From contig CM075857.1 of NCBI GenBank assembly GCA_037975125.1, forward strand, positions 43,971,172-44,035,171: a DNA stretch of 64,000 nucleotides. Reading direction: 5' to 3'. This document shows positions 1 to 14,243 of the stretch, piece after piece. Position 1 is the first letter of the stretch. Every line of letters begins with the position of its first letter. The notes beneath the pieces are model-generated. The model had not been told where the DNA came from. It did no database searches and saw only the letters and a list, made by a program, of their open reading frames with translations. The position numbers were made by a program, and so were the translations under genes. Source of the stretch: Latrodectus hesperus (taxonomy: Eukaryota; Arthropoda; Arachnida; Araneae; Theridiidae).

Positions 1-3000
1 TTTGTCAGAATATGTAGGTATTTTCTGATTTTAATTTTAAAGTCATTAAGAAATCATTCGTAAAATCATTGAGGGATATAAAATAGTGGGCAAACACTTT
101 TTTAATCTCATCAACACACTTGCTCACATATTTACATTAATATGTTTTACATGTTTCCTCTCGTTCTAAGCACTATTGTGAGGACTACAGCACTTTAGGG
201 GTTGACTTCATTCGATATTCGTTCAAAAATACGAAGAGGTAGCCGTGTTTAACATCTTCATTTATGAGAAATAAGCAGCTTGAAAAATAATAAATAGTAT
301 TAACCTGATCTAAACTCTCTAATTCCTACAGAAAATAAGTCGTTGGTATTGATTGATAAGAAGTCAAAAGTAGTATTAGAATCGGGTACTAATCTGTAAC
401 CATTCATTGCAGAAACCGCTTATGAACAAATATGGAGATTTTTTTTTATTGATGTGCCATTATCCTTGGATCTTATTAAAAATTGAACAAAATTACTATT
501 CATTTTGAGCACTTGAATGTATATTAACTTATTTATTTTAATAACAGAAAGTCCTTGTCTATTTTCCGGAAATTACTTAAAAGTGAACAAGTTTACATTT
601 AGTATGTACTATGATTTGAATTATGGAAAAAAATAATTCTTGCTCTTCGTTATTCAGAATACTGTACAATATAAAGGTAAGGTTGCTTGAGGAATATCAA
701 AAGTAAAATTTCCATAAATATGCATGCATAATTCGAATTTTATTTATCGTATCACTACAATAGATGGAGAATGCATGGTTTATATTTATATTTTTGTGTA
801 GAATGTAATGCATAATTTTCCCACCAAAATAAATTCATTTCGAAATCTAAGATTTTTTAAAGGATGCCGATCTCTATTATCAATTACAGACTCTTCTTTC
901 AGTCTTATTTATTTTCATTTTTAAAGTGTTCCAAATTCTCACGAATAATCAATTTTGAATTAGTGTATACGCAAATAATTTTGTAATTTCTTACATGGTA
1001 ATAAACTCGAAAAACGCATTTTTGGTCATTTGATAAACTTTTCTTTAGGTGATATTTTTAAGCAGTTGTTCACCATACACTTCAGCAAAAACCGTGCATT
1101 ATGTAACATATGAATATGTGTTTCCATCTCAAAATCGAAGCGCTCTAGATTAATGTAAATCTGATCAGAATAGACACAAAAACCATTTTATAGTAAATTA
1201 CAGTAATTAAGTGTAATTTGTAGACCAAAAGATTCAGAGCAACACTATTTTAAACTTAAAAAACAGAAATAAGTGTCAAGATCAAGAAGCAAAATTAAAA
1301 TAACATTTTAAAGCAAGGAAAGAGAAAATAGAAATTTCTAAAATGATAACATCTTCTTTGAATTATATCATTTCTTACGCCCATGCAGAATTGCAATTTT
1401 GAAACTAATTGTAAGAGGGGGAAAATGACAAAGGAAAGGTCAAAGTCTTTATGATGCACAATAAATCCTTTTCGATCGTTATTATTTCTAATGTTTCTTA
1501 AATAAGAATATTCTGATGTACATTTCAGTCTAGAATAAATGCAAGAATTGACAAGGCGTGTGCACTGCGGGAAGAAAATTACTATTCTTAATGCTCGAAA
1601 AAAAAAACCTTAGAGGGTAAGATTGGGAAGAAAGAGAAAGGGATGCCAGACATCAACTTAGAGAAAAGAAATGACCCAGTGACCGAGGGCTATTTGTGGA
1701 TTACCAAGGCACTCTTTTGTCCAATGCTCGTTCACTTGCTGATCCATTTCTGCCCACGCGACGTAGAGAAGCGAAAAAGAACTTTCCAGGAAAAAATAGC
1801 CCGTACACACCTGCCGTTCCTTGCAGTAGCTTAAGAAAACATTCCCTGAAAGTAAAGCTTCGAACAGGAAGATGAGCTTTTTTACATTTAAAGCCGCAAA
1901 CACACAAGAGAAAGTATGTGCGTAAGAAAAAAATGGGCTTAAGTATACAATTCCCACTTGGCAGAAACAACAAAATGGTGTGAATTTTTTTTTACTATTA
2001 AAGATTAAAAAAAAAAGACATTCTCACATTCACGGTATGTCACTGAGTTTTAGAGGCGATGCACCAGGTGGGGTCTTTTAATGGGGTCACAGAATACCTA
2101 AAGAAATCGTATAAAGGATTAAAAGGTTGCAGGTTAAGGGAATTAAAAATGAAAGTGGCAGGTTTCTTTTATTTTGTATGTATTTGCAGAGTTCCTTTGT
2201 CTTCATTGTAAATGAGGATTTACAATTACAAATAATTAGTTATAGTAAATATTTACAATGTTTTGTGTGTGGTAGACAGAGAACCTCTCACCTTTTAAAA
2301 TCCAATACACTCTTGATGGAATCATACATTTATTAATGTTAAGATTTATTCCGTATTTAATGTCAATACATCAATTTTTTTCAAGAAATAAAAATTACAT
2401 CCTGCTAATTATTCTAATCAGTAATAAATCGGCGATAATTTTTGAATTTGTTAAAGTAAAAAATTTGCGGTAGATTTCCATAAGGTTTAAATTAAAAAAA
2501 AGTTATATAATTTAAGAAACTGCATAACATTTAACATCCTGTTGAGTGTAATACCATTAATAAAATTTCAAGCCATCCTATCTACATGTTTTAATTACTA
2601 TTATATTATCTAAAAATTATAATAATTCTTATAGCAATTTAGTTTTTTTTATATGTATAAAAATTAATCTACACGCATGGAATAGAATAACTGTATTATA
2701 TTAAAATCTTGATTTTATTAAAAGTTTCTTTTTATAATTCTGATATTATGCACTAATGGGATTTAAAGTAAAGATTCGGTAAATAATGTCACATCCCAAA
2801 GCTACTCCATATGATCTTATTAACAATTACAACAAATTTTAATGTTATTCGTTCCACAAAGGGAAGAACTTTTACCTATTTTTTAATTTTTCATGAAAAC
2901 TTTGTCTAGTGATTTTAAATTCCAATGCTTAAGAAGATAGGGTTCAATTACAACAGATTTTAATAATATGCAATGGAAATTCAAATGCCTTTCAATAACT

Positions 3001-6000
3001 TATGGCTGCAATGCTTTCTAACCAACAATGCGAAAATAAATTGACATTAATCGAATATTTACAGTTTATTTATCATTTCGTCAGTGTAATCAATGAAAGC
3101 TTTTTGCCCGTAGCATAAACATAACTGAAAATTTATGCAGATGAAATGAACAACATATGCGTGCAATTCGAAAAGAAATTCCCACGTTAAACTGAAATGA
3201 CTTGAATAATTAATGTTGGCATAAAGCTGTTAAATTTATTGAGACAATCTAATAACAAATGCAATGAGATACAAATTTTTAATGAGACTTTGTTTGGCTT
3301 TAGTATATGCAAATTAGGAAGGAATCCCTTGCAAGAATTTGTAAGCAATGATAATCCATCTAATACAAACCAAGCACGTTTAGTCCATTCCCTTATCTCT
3401 AATGTAAATTCGCGAATGAATATTAAGCAACGACGTGCCATTCCTTTCGAAGAAGGAAGTTCGACTGAAATACATAGCAGAGCAATGGCATTTTAATAGG
3501 TCTGAGATCAGTCCAATCAGTTCTTTCTGTTATCCAGTTGAAAAGATCGCAGCTTGAGTTGGTGAATTATGATAGCAATTATAATTCAGATGAAGTGACA
3601 ATGCAGAATAGGTGCCGAAAACTCCTTTTTCTTATCATTTTTGTATTTATTTTGTTAAACTTTGGCATGGATGCTCTCATTAAGGTGAGCATGATAAATT
3701 AGTAATTTATATTTAAATGTTTGACATCTATGGCAAACAAAGTTGTAAACTTTTTTACCGGCATAAAGAATTCGATAGAATGAGAATCAGAGAGTTTTAT
3801 TCCTTTTTGTATAAGTTTTAATTTTAAATGATTGCAGACTGTTAATTTTTTGAGAGCGTAATTTTGAATTAGTATGCAAAACAAAAAAATATTCTTACAT
3901 GCGGAATTTATTTCCAATAAAAATGATAAATGTTGTTAATAAATGCTGTTAAGGTTAAAATGAACGTTTTTTTTAAATTTCATATCAGAGCCTTCTAATT
4001 TTTGTTGATGAATAATAACCTATTTTTGTTCCCAGGTTTCTGAATTTTTAAAAATTTTTTTAATTGTATTGTATTAATAAAAGCAGTACGCATTGTCATC
4101 TTACTTTCTGTTCCATTGAAAAATAACCAAATGCTGGTTCTATTTCATGTATGTATTAAATTTTATTTAAAATTTTTGTATATAATATCGCAAATATTAT
4201 GCAAAACATCAAGCCCTGACTCTTGATTATTTACACTTAAATAAAACCTTTTTGATTGTGTAGGAAATAAATATGGTAAATTTGATCCATTTTCACTCCA
4301 CTTTGAAAATTTAGAAAATGTTCAGAAATCGACAAATGCTGTTGAATTCAGCATGAAATCTAATCATTAATTTCACATATTGAATTAAAGTATTTTTTTA
4401 ACTTAAATTTCTAATCAAAAATATTTTCATGCTTTTCTTAGAAATAGCATTCAGCTAACCAATAAATTTTTATAAGTACCTGACTTTTTCGGAATCTCCA
4501 GGTAATAATTATGAGAAAGAAAATAATGTGTTTTATTCTTTGTTCTGAATACATATTTTGATATTCAGTGTAAAGTAAACCTAATTTGTGATGATTCTTA
4601 ATAGTTTCAAATATGAGATATAATCATCCATTATCAATATGCATCAGGATAAAATACAATATAATGTGTGTAAGATCAAGAGTTTTTTTTTTTTTTTCTA
4701 TGAAACAAAATGTTCTGTGCTTGATGAATGTTCAAAATCATTTTCAAAATCTCTTTTATATTTGTCTAAAGCTTAGAATTCGGAACTCTTCATTTTCTTC
4801 AGAACAAGTTGCTGTGTTCAGTTCACTAATGTTTTTAAGAGATATCCTGGATTTCCGTTTGAAATCAGAATTATTGCTTAGTTCTCAAGAAGTGATCTCT
4901 TATGGCCACTTTACTATGCATTTTTACGTTCATTCAGACTATGAATGAAAAAGTAAAAATATTTTTCTTTATCGATGGGAAAAACAACCCGATGGAAATG
5001 GATTAAATGCAAAAAAGCAACCCAAAAAATGGATTAAATGAGACTCATTTTTACAATAGGAATTAGCAACAAATGTTTAGTGTCTCTATCTCTCCATTCA
5101 ACCATCTCGATATCACTATAGTATCATTAATAGAAGTTTTTTTATTTTGTTTCAGTTTGCTTGAATTTTCGATCTTAATCTTGATTTGATCTGCTTATTC
5201 CAGATTTAATTTTTAAAAAATAGTTTTATTATATTTGCTATTTTTTGATATTTATATTATATTATTTATTTTAACTATTATTGTTAAAATTAATAGAATT
5301 ATAATATTTTTAATTTTTTAAACATCAACTATTTTGTTATTGTTAAAATAGACAGTTATTATTCTTTGCGCTTAGCGGCAAGCATATATTCCTCTGGATG
5401 TTTATTTCTGTTTCCATTGTAAGCTACAAGTGGCGGAGAAAAAATTGATATAATTTGAAAAAGCAGGAAATTGGAAATAAAGACCATTGAATTTATAGTC
5501 AAAAATATCTTTCTGAAACGTTAGTAAACTCATTACGTAGAAATTTCTATTAATGTAAGTAGAATTCAATTTTTTAAAATATCGATTTCGAAATATACAG
5601 AAAGATTATATTTCTGTAATAATTTAGGGTTATAATACATATATTATTTGATAAAAGCCATATACATTTAATAAATTATTAAAAAAAATTGTCTTCATAA
5701 AATAATCGGTCTTGTGTAAATATTACATTTTCTACTGATAATTCTTTTCAAAGGTATCTTTGTATTACCTAAATTGCAAGCAATTACGTTTGGAAGCATG
5801 GTGAATCGTTTTTATAGAAAGTAATGTTTGAATTTGTTTTCTGTGATTAAAAAGCAATGTGTAATTCCAAATGATAAATACGACATCATACGGTAAAAAT
5901 TATATTACACAATATACGCAGAGAAAGGCACATGCACAAAAACTTGAGTAAATTGCTTGCCAAGCAAAAGAGCCATCTGCATGCATGCGGATTACAATGT

Positions 6001-6849
6001 ATAAAATTTAAATTACGGATTTGTTAATAACTGAGAAATATAATTAATAATAATTAGTTCCAGTTTGTTAATTATTTAATATTAATTTGAGAAATTTGCT
6101 TACGTTAATATTATACATTTTTTTGATTCCTAAAATACTCTAAAACATTTACATGTTGGCAGAAACTGTACTGTTAAAAGATTATATGGAAAAATAATAA
6201 CCAAATTATTAATACTTTTGATTTTGGTAATGCTATTGATAAAATCTATTGATTTCAAAAAAACAAATATTAACAAAAATATTAAGTACTGTTTTATATT
6301 AAGTATATTTAATATTACATAATATACAAGTATAATTTCCCATTTTGAAGGTGAAAAATTTTATATCACATTTACAGAGCTTTTTATAGTAGAGCAATTT
6401 TTTTCAAAATATACTATTTTGATTTTCTTATGACTTTTTTACTGTCTAGTATTTAATCAAAAATGCTGCTGAAAAATCTCATGGTTTAACACATATTCTT
6501 CATTTCATATAAAATAAATATTATTTATCAATTTTTTTATAATTAAAAGTGTGTGTGTGTTTCTGTGTTGAATGAGAGAGATTTTTTCGAATTGATATAA
6601 CTTTACTTACATGGGATCAAACTTTGTTTTACCACTTGATAGAATGATAAAAGATGTTATATAAATTTGAATAAAATAGAGGTCGTGTCTTTTATCTTAG
6701 AAATAAATTGTTGTGTAGATAATTTCTTTGTAAATAAGTATGTAAAGTGGGATATGCACTCAATGTTATGCATTAATTATAAATATGATTTATACTTATA
6801 ATTTGCGCAAAAATAATAAAGATAATTTTTTTAATGAATGGGATATAAT
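1..6849. other. AT-rich non-coding DNA, no gene seen
   Basis: No frame here looks like a gene. Frames of 60-110 codons occur on both strands, for example around 1643-1973, 3187-3496 and 4613-4948. They overlap each other, lack coding-like composition and match no family I know. The segment 1620-1975 is GC-richer than its surroundings. A short T run lies at 4684-4698. The DNA may be distal intron of the minus-strand GTPase gene that starts near 40.8 kb, or intergenic; the sequence does not decide this. Confidence 0.6.
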
Positions 6850-7400
6850 CTAGTGATTTATAAGCTATGGGGAAACAGACTCTCCTCGCACAGAACTTTC
6901 TAACACTTAAATTAGAGAAATTACGGGCAAAATTAGAGCACGGATAAGAAGTGACATAAAAATTTGTCGTGTGAAAGCCTTTATTTCAACATAGATAGTC
7001 ACGAAGTGACCTTAATGACCTTATTAAGGGAAAGGATAATCCCTTAATCGTAGTGGTTCGTTGACAGCCCGAAAAATGTCTGAACACTAATTTACACCTT
7101 GTTAACTCTCATCTAACGGATCCGAAAGTGATTTATGAGCCAACTTGGCGATTGCCACAGAGGGTTTTTGTCGCCGAGCTGCTTTCTCTAGGTCCCTGCC
7201 TGTGACCAAGAATGGGGTCAGGCATTTTTTAAAAAGAGAAAGTCGGCCATCCGTCAGGAAGATTCACTTTTCTTAACCTCGAGGTTGTGTTGATAGAAAA
7301 AAGGGGTCGGGATTTCGCACTGGCGAATGTCATGTGTAGAATTGCGGAGCATTACTCAATTGCTATTGATTCTACTCATCAACTGCCATAGAGGAATAAA
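6850..7400. other. GC-richer non-coding island
   Basis: About 550 bases with clearly higher GC than the flanks and no open frame of useful length on either strand. It holds a small stem (ATTAAGGGA pairing with TCCCTTAAT, about 7023-7048) and several G- and C-runs. I see no terminal repeats, A/B boxes or transposase motifs. It could be a regulatory element, a non-coding RNA exon or an old unrecognised repeat. Only the composition is directly seen; function is unknown. Confidence 0.4.
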
Positions 7401-9435
7401 ATCTACTGATAAGTAGATTCAACGAATGATTTGGTCACAACATTTAATCCAAACTGATTTATATACTCCTTAGGCCTATAAAATGCTGTTTCTCGAGATA
7501 TAAGAGATATTTTAACGTTATATCAATACAAATATTGTCACACTTTACAAAAATGGTAATGAAAAATATTGTAATATCTTTAGACGTAAACATAATTTTA
7601 GTATTTTTGTTCAACAATATAATTTATACATTGCATAGAAGTGTTTAGTAGGCGTATGTGGTAGCCATTCTGAAACTGATATTAAACAAAAACTCTCGTT
7701 CAAAGTTTTTCGACTTAGTAAAAAGTGCGATATGGATGAAAATCTACAAATTCGAAGCATGATTCATGGTAAGATAACACCAGAGTTTAGACCAGGTATT
7801 GGCAAAGTGTGGCACGCTATGTACTTTTCAACCCCACTCTTCGCCCATAATTAAAGATAAGAGTTTTTTAATAGTGCGTAATTATTATGCAAATAAATAT
7901 TTTTAAATGATGGACAGTAAGTAAATAAATTTTTATTTTTGATCTCTATCCCCTAACTCGGCATCATTTGAACCGTTTCAAATGTTACCTACTATTTGGC
8001 ATCCTGAATCATATAGGTAAATTAGTTTGGTAACACCACATCCATTAGGTAACCAATCACATGTTCTGTTCTCTGTACCATTAGAGCTGCGATATTTTTA
8101 TAGTTGATTATTGATTTAAAATATGTAAATTTACAAGATAAAAAAAAACTAGATGATCACTAAACAAATAGCAATAGCCAAATAATTAAAGCAAAATCAA
8201 GGAGAACTTGTTTTCGATTAAATAATTGGAATAATGTGAAAAAGAAAGACTTATAAAAATACTTCGCTTTGGTCTTTAAAATATTCATTTTGAAGCAATA
8301 TTTCATAACAGCATAATGTATAGATTTTTACAAAGCATAATGTACAGATTAACATCATCATTAAAGAAGTGTGATTTAAATAAGCTTTCATGTTACTTTA
8401 AACTGGGAACGCTTGTGGTTATACAGAAATGTACTAACAATATTGCAGATAATCATTATTTAGAATAAAGGTGGCGCACCCAAGGGAGCAAGTGAATTTT
8501 TGTTTGACTTCATACGCATTCTGGATCTGGTTATGTAAATATTGTTTCTGAACAATTCCAGACTGTTTTAAATTAACAAACAAATTCACACACACACATT
8601 TCTTCGTATTAGTAATATGTATTACTTACGAGATGTCGACGAACTTCTCTCTCGCATTTAAATTTGATGATTTTTTATTAGGAATGAAATTATAAACTTC
8701 ATGGGAAAATATTGTGATAGTGTGTGATGAAATATAAAGATTCAATGATATGGAAAAAATTAACATTTTCTTACCTAAAAAAAACATCAAGTTAATAGAA
8801 ACTTGGAACAACATTAACTTTTTAGACTACTTATATGAAAGCTTGAAAATGATTTAAGAAAATAAATTTTCGCGCGCGCGTTTGTATTAAATGCATTTCA
8901 TATCTCTTTATAATATCATTTTAGAGAATTTAACTGTTCAAAAGTAGATACCACTGTATTGTAATGAGCACTACGACCAGTTGAAGCTTATTTTTATTTC
9001 TTTGTACAATTATGTTCATTACTTTTCAGACAGTTGTTGAAAATTATTTATTTAATATGAAAAAACATTTAAATTAGCATTCGTGTATAAAACCATATTT
9101 TTATAATTCATATTCCATTGAGGAAATTATAAAAAATGTGGTAAGAAAGAACAGTATTTAAATAAAGAAAAGATATCTAGGGTAAAATAATGATAAGATA
9201 TCTGATCGCAATGTAATATTTAAAACACAAGATTTTATGTGTTGTAAAGTCAATAGAATGATACACAAGAGAAAAAAATATCAAGTTACGATGGAAGGAT
9301 ATTAATTTCAACTGGAGAAACTGTTAAGTTGATAACTTTCATATTATATTTTAAGGTCAATATTATATTTTAAGAAATACAGGAATATTATATTTTAAGG
9401 TCAAATAGAGGAAGAAGAAGTAAAATTTGAAGTAG

Positions 9436-9462
9436 TTTTTTTTTTTTTTTTTTTTTTTTTTT
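9436..9462 (+). repeat. 27-base poly-T tract
   Basis: An uninterrupted run of T. On the minus strand it reads as poly-A and could be the tail of an old retroposed element. No recognisable retroelement lies on the side expected for a minus-strand insertion, so it is annotated only as a simple repeat. Confidence 0.85.
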
Positions 9463-10614
9463 ATCTAGAAAGAAAATTAAATAAGATAATCCAGATATAA
9501 CTGATAGGACTTCTGTGAAAGTTCTCAGAAAAAAAATTATGAAGAAAAGAATAAATAAAAAGTAATTTTTTCTAGAAACTTTATTTGCCACATCTTTCAC
9601 CTATATATATTTTATACTCTAAAATTCTTTCATCCACACAAATTTTTAAATTCTATGATAATAAAATTTGAATAAATTTACACAATAAAAGGTTTCAAAA
9701 GCGTATTATTAGAGAATGAAGTTTTTTTTCAGGATTTTGATAAATTTAATCATTTTCATGAGTTGCAAATGGTAATCATGCTTTTAATGAATTTTGAAGA
9801 CTGTCCCTGACAATCTGTCATTTTAAAAAATGTTTCTTATTTCTTAAGATGCAGTAATGATATAGAAATATTTTGATAAATGTTGCATGAAAAACTCCAA
9901 ATGAGTATTGATTATCACATGATCCTGGAACAAAAGAAATCAAGTTATGACCAACTACTCAAAAGTTCATAAATTAAGAATTCAAATTATCATTGCATCT
10001 GTGAAACTATGATAGGGACTAACCACTAGTTCATGAAAACCAGAGTGCTCACAAATTAACGTCGAGCGTATACTGCATATTAGGTAGAAGGTAAAATGTG
10101 TTTCTATCAGCCATATGGATACAGTAATTACTAAAATAATGGTTGTATAGATAACAATGATTTGCTTAAAATTTTTCCCATTTTATTTACCAAGTCCAAA
10201 CTTTTTTTTATATACGTTAACTTCATATAAATCTTTCTCTCTATCGCTTCTCTAATTCTCAACGGTCATTGGAAAGCATTTTGTCTTGTGCCTATTCGTA
10301 TACTGCACCTTATGATTCAGGCTTCCTAAGCGATGCCCACATGAACTGTTTATTGCTCTGATTCTTTTATTTGTAGCTAGAATAACACGAGCTCATAAAA
10401 AGATTGGAAAAAATATAATTGTTTGATGGAAATCATGTTGAATGAAAATTTTGAAAATGATTTGAAAGTTGCATTAAAAGACTGTTAGTATTATGTTTAA
10501 AAAATAGTAATCTCCTTAAATCTATAAGTCATTACATATCAATTTAACTAATTCATATAGAAAATTTCATTTAAGATGTGCCTCCTTATAGAGTTGTAAA
10601 TCATTTGAGATGAA

Positions 10615-10674
10615 ATATTACATAAATTCCAATTATAATATTACATAAATTCCAATTATAATATTACATAAATT
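10615..10674 (+). repeat. 23-bp tandem repeat, about 2.6 copies
   Basis: A unit of 23 bases, beginning ATATTACATAAATTCC, is repeated head to tail with no differences over two copies and continues into a partial third. The near-perfect match implies a recent slippage or duplication event. No function is apparent. Confidence 0.85.
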
Positions 10675-11370
10675 TATAAAATGATACAAATTAATTGTTT
10701 ATAATTTGTCAACAAATAAATAAATAACATCTAAATATTTTGTTACACTTATTTGTTTGATTGTCTTAAATGCTTTGTTAAATTGTATTATTCAGCTGAC
10801 TAAATTTTTACAGAAACTATAAGCCTTCGTGAAGTATTTTTCTTTAATAAGTTTGTAATAAATCAAATAAGAACACTATATCAACTATTTAGTACAGTTA
10901 TGTTAGATTTCATTATATTTATATTTTCTTATATTAGTCGCTATAATTAAAATTTAAAAATGAATTCAAATCACACTGATGTGTGATCACTTCTCTAAAT
11001 CAGGACATCAAATTTTATTTGTAAAGATATGTTTATTGAATATTTTCAAGAAGGTATCTTTAAATTTTTAATCTTATTATTTTTGAGTGGAATTCGTGAG
11101 ATTGAAATTAAAGAAAACTGTTTGTATTCAAATTTATGAATCTCGAATCATTTTAAGGATTTAAGCTCACATGATTTAAGAAGCGTATTTCTTCATCATT
11201 TTACCTTCCTTCATTTGACCGATCATTGAAAATACCTTAACAACAGTCGCATTAAAAACTGATGTAAAGAGTTTTGAATACATCCACTACATATTTCTTT
11301 TCAAGAAGGATTTTTAATGATAGTAAGCTGCATTCATATGCTACAAAGTTAAAAACTGAAATAAATTTAA

Positions 11371-11595
11371 AATGAAACAAACTCCCTAGCACTTCCTACT
11401 TCAATTAATATGTACACAGAATCCATCCTACATTTCACGAAGAAAATTTGGAAATTGAAAAAAATTACTTGGCTTCAAAAATAAATGAAACAAACTCCCT
11501 AGCACTTCCTACTTCAATTAATATGTACACAGAATCCATCCTACATTTCACGAAGAAAATTTAGAAAATTGAAAAAAACTACTTGGTTTCAAACC
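11371..11595 (+). repeat. 113-bp tandem duplication
   Basis: Two head-to-tail copies, 11371-11483 and 11484-11595, beginning AATGAAACAAACTCCC. They differ by only a few substitutions and one inserted base near the 3' part of the second copy. There is no spacer, no third copy and no coding frame, so this is a recent local duplication rather than a satellite array or a CRISPR-like structure. Confidence 0.9.
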
Positions 11596-12457
11596 TTGAA
11601 GATCAGGATTTCATGTTCTACACTTAACATTCAAATTATTTTTGTATAGTAAATTATTTTATAACAATGAAAACATGAATTACTATTTGAAGTAAAAATT
11701 TAAATAACTGAATGATCTGATAAAAATGGGAAATATTAAATTCTACTAACTATCAGGAAATTTCAGTTTCATTGAAAGTATTTTTCGCGACATTCCATTG
11801 CCTAGTAGGAGAAAATAGTTTATTCATAGATATTTCAAATGGGATAAAAATTCAGATTAATAAAATGAAATGTTTTGAAAATAATAAGGATCTATTATGA
11901 CTAATAAATATTCATCAAGCCCTAGCACCTAAAGTACTGGATTGAAAGAGTGAGAATATTAAACAATAAAATTATTAGAATAACTTTAATTTTGCTAACG
12001 AAATTCTCAGAATTCTACAAATTATAAATGTAAATGTTTTTTTTTCCTAAATATTCAAAGAATTAATGTTTTGTGTCTGATATATTTTGTAAATGTATTG
12101 TTGATAAGAGTGAATGCCAAAAGCTAACAGTGTCATCTGCAGTAATTGGAGCTTAATGTACTCACCAATCTATTATATTAAATTGAACTTAATAAGCTTG
12201 ACATTGATTTTCTAAATAAATTGAAGATTGTGTTAAAGAATCTGAAAATATATATTTGTGAACGATTAATATTTTAGATAAAGAGCTCTTTTCAATATTG
12301 AAGTTGCAATATGAACATTTACTTAAATATTATCATGAAAAGGATTCATAAGTATTGAGTGAAATTTCACATATGTGTTAAATATCTGAATATAAGTACT
12401 GATAAAAACTTCAGATCTAAGGAATTATTTTTCTAATGAAAAATTCATAAGTGTGTG

Positions 12458-12620
12458 GTTTGTTTATCGCCCAACGGTCATATTTTGCACACGAAGACAA
12501 TTTAAAGTCTCGACCTACAGTTTAAAGTAGATTCCTAATTACTACAAACACCCAAATTTGAGGTGGGATTCCAAACCAAGAGTTGTTGAAACGAAGGCTT
12601 AACATTTCGGTTTCGAACTC
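12458..12620 (-). mobile_element. tRNA-derived SINE, (AAAC)n-tail type, degraded copy
   Basis: Read on the minus strand, this copy has a degraded B-box region (GTTTGGAATCCCACC, seen on plus as GGTGGGATTCCAAAC), a body with a TTTAAACTGTAG block, and an end resembling ATGACCGTTGGGCGATAAACAAAC. The same blocks in the same order occur in the better-preserved copy at 61356-61531, which is the main evidence. The tRNA head is eroded and its 5' boundary is approximate. Such elements are transcribed by RNA polymerase III and moved by a partner LINE; this copy looks dead. Confidence 0.7.
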
Positions 12621-14243
12621 GAATTCACAAATTAAACTGTGGTTTAATATCTGTGTTACACCATTTTTGATTCCAATTTAGAATGCAGAGCGAAATATAA
12701 TAGTGGCCTGTGGTGTCGATTGAATTTTTTTCTTATTTTTTATTAGAAACAATGAAAATGGGCTTTCAAATCAATCAATTGTGCAAAAAATCTAAACCAA
12801 TGCCCCTACTAATTCTTTTAAAGTTCGATTTAAGCAACATTAGGGGAATTTGTTGATTACAGAATGCTCTAAAATAATATCCAGCATCTTCATAACATTC
12901 TTATTGACGGTGCCTAAGGATTGTCTTTTTGGAAAACTGTTCATGATAGTTGGACCATGAGAGGAGATATAATGGCAATAAACTGTACTAGTTGCGTTGT
13001 TGAATCGTATTTTTTTTCGAATCACTACTAATCATGCTAGAAAACAAAAACAAACTATTTACAGTGCATTGAATCGAATAAAAAGCTAGATTGAACCATT
13101 GAAAAGAATTCCTCCTCCTGAACATGATCATTATCAAAGGCTAAACATCTATTTAATACTCTCGCTTTTAAAAAGGAAGTAATGAGTATTATAATGGAAA
13201 AATTATTTTTATTGGCACTAAATGCGCCTGAAAAATAACAAACGTATTCATGAAACAAAGCCAGGAATGCCATAACTAATGGAAACAATTCTGAATTTTC
13301 TCATAAGTCGTAAATTAATATCACATTAGAATCATTAATAAAAATTAATTTAAATCTAAGAAAATAAATAAATATTGTTAATTAAGATCGTTATAACCCT
13401 TCGAATATAGTTTATGACGTTTGATTATGTTTTCTAAATAGAGTATGTGTGATCAAACGTTACCGAGTCAAATAAATGCTATTAATTCTGTATATTTCTA
13501 AAAGTGGGAACATGCACAAACACAGCAATAGGTAATCCTTTGAAAAGCATTCAACCTCGGTACCCCATACGTGCATTCCTCTCTATCTTCAAGTAGTCAT
13601 CGAAGATATTTCCCTTAAAAAAGCGGATTATCATCCAGTTAAACAAAAAGAGACTATATGCCTATAATCTTACAATGGTGTCTGGGATTTCATTAAATAC
13701 GATATAGAGGGTTACAAAGTACTATCTGAAAAATTGAAGTTCATGTGATATTCTAGCCAAGGATATGATGTTTTTTCTTCCGAATATATCGTCTTTGGTG
13801 ATTGTCTGTGACACATTAGGCCTTGTGCTCTCCAGATTCTTACATTTTTGTCATTGAAATAGTAAGCAAATTTAAACCATTCGTGAATAAAACTTTGCCC
13901 TTATTAATCACATTATTATTGACATTTCGGCAACACCACTTTAATCGTACTGTTCAGTATTAGGTAGAAAGAAGACCCCACGCTCGTAATATTCGAACAG
14001 ATAATCCATTATTATTTAAAAATAACCTCAATGTATCGATAGTTTATTTCCGTAATCACATGAAATATGGCAGCATAAACGCTGAAAAATTCAGACATCA
14101 ATTGATTAACTATTTTAATCCATCCGACAACACGGTTGCCCACAGAATCTTCCATTATTCTCTGATAGTCAAAAATATAAACACATTTGTTTTGAAAACA
14201 AATCGTATAAAGATTGGGTGTGAACATTTTTTTATCATCATTC
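12621..14243. other. AT-rich non-coding DNA, no gene seen
   Basis: Small minus-strand frames at 12840-13025, 13055-13288 and 14012-14254 have no recognisable domain and AT-driven composition. The last one overlaps the start of the neighbouring SINE. Nothing else is supported here. Confidence 0.55.

Larger units (their letters stand above)
7401..12457. other. AT-rich non-coding DNA with simple repeats
   Basis: No gene is supported. The stretch holds a 10-base alternating CG run (8871-8880), a 27-base T run (9436-9462), a short duplication of an AT-rich 20-mer near 9340-9407, a 23-bp tandem repeat (10615-10674) and a 113-bp tandem duplication (11371-11595). The last two are listed separately. 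The 70-codon minus-strand frame over the T run is a poly-lysine artefact. Confidence 0.6.

Noticed and set aside
8871..8880. (CG)5 run as a CpG island
   Set aside because: Ten bases in AT-rich flanks; at most a Z-DNA-prone spot, not an island.
9388..9600. 70-codon minus-strand frame with poly-Lys
   Set aside because: It is generated by the 27-base T run and AT-rich flanks.
10262..10273. CAACGGTCATT as a further SINE tail
   Set aside because: The 11-base match to the SINE end stands alone; no body or head blocks follow on the expected side.
11371..11595. CRISPR-like or satellite array
   Set aside because: Only two adjacent copies and no spacers; a simple tandem duplication in a eukaryotic genome.
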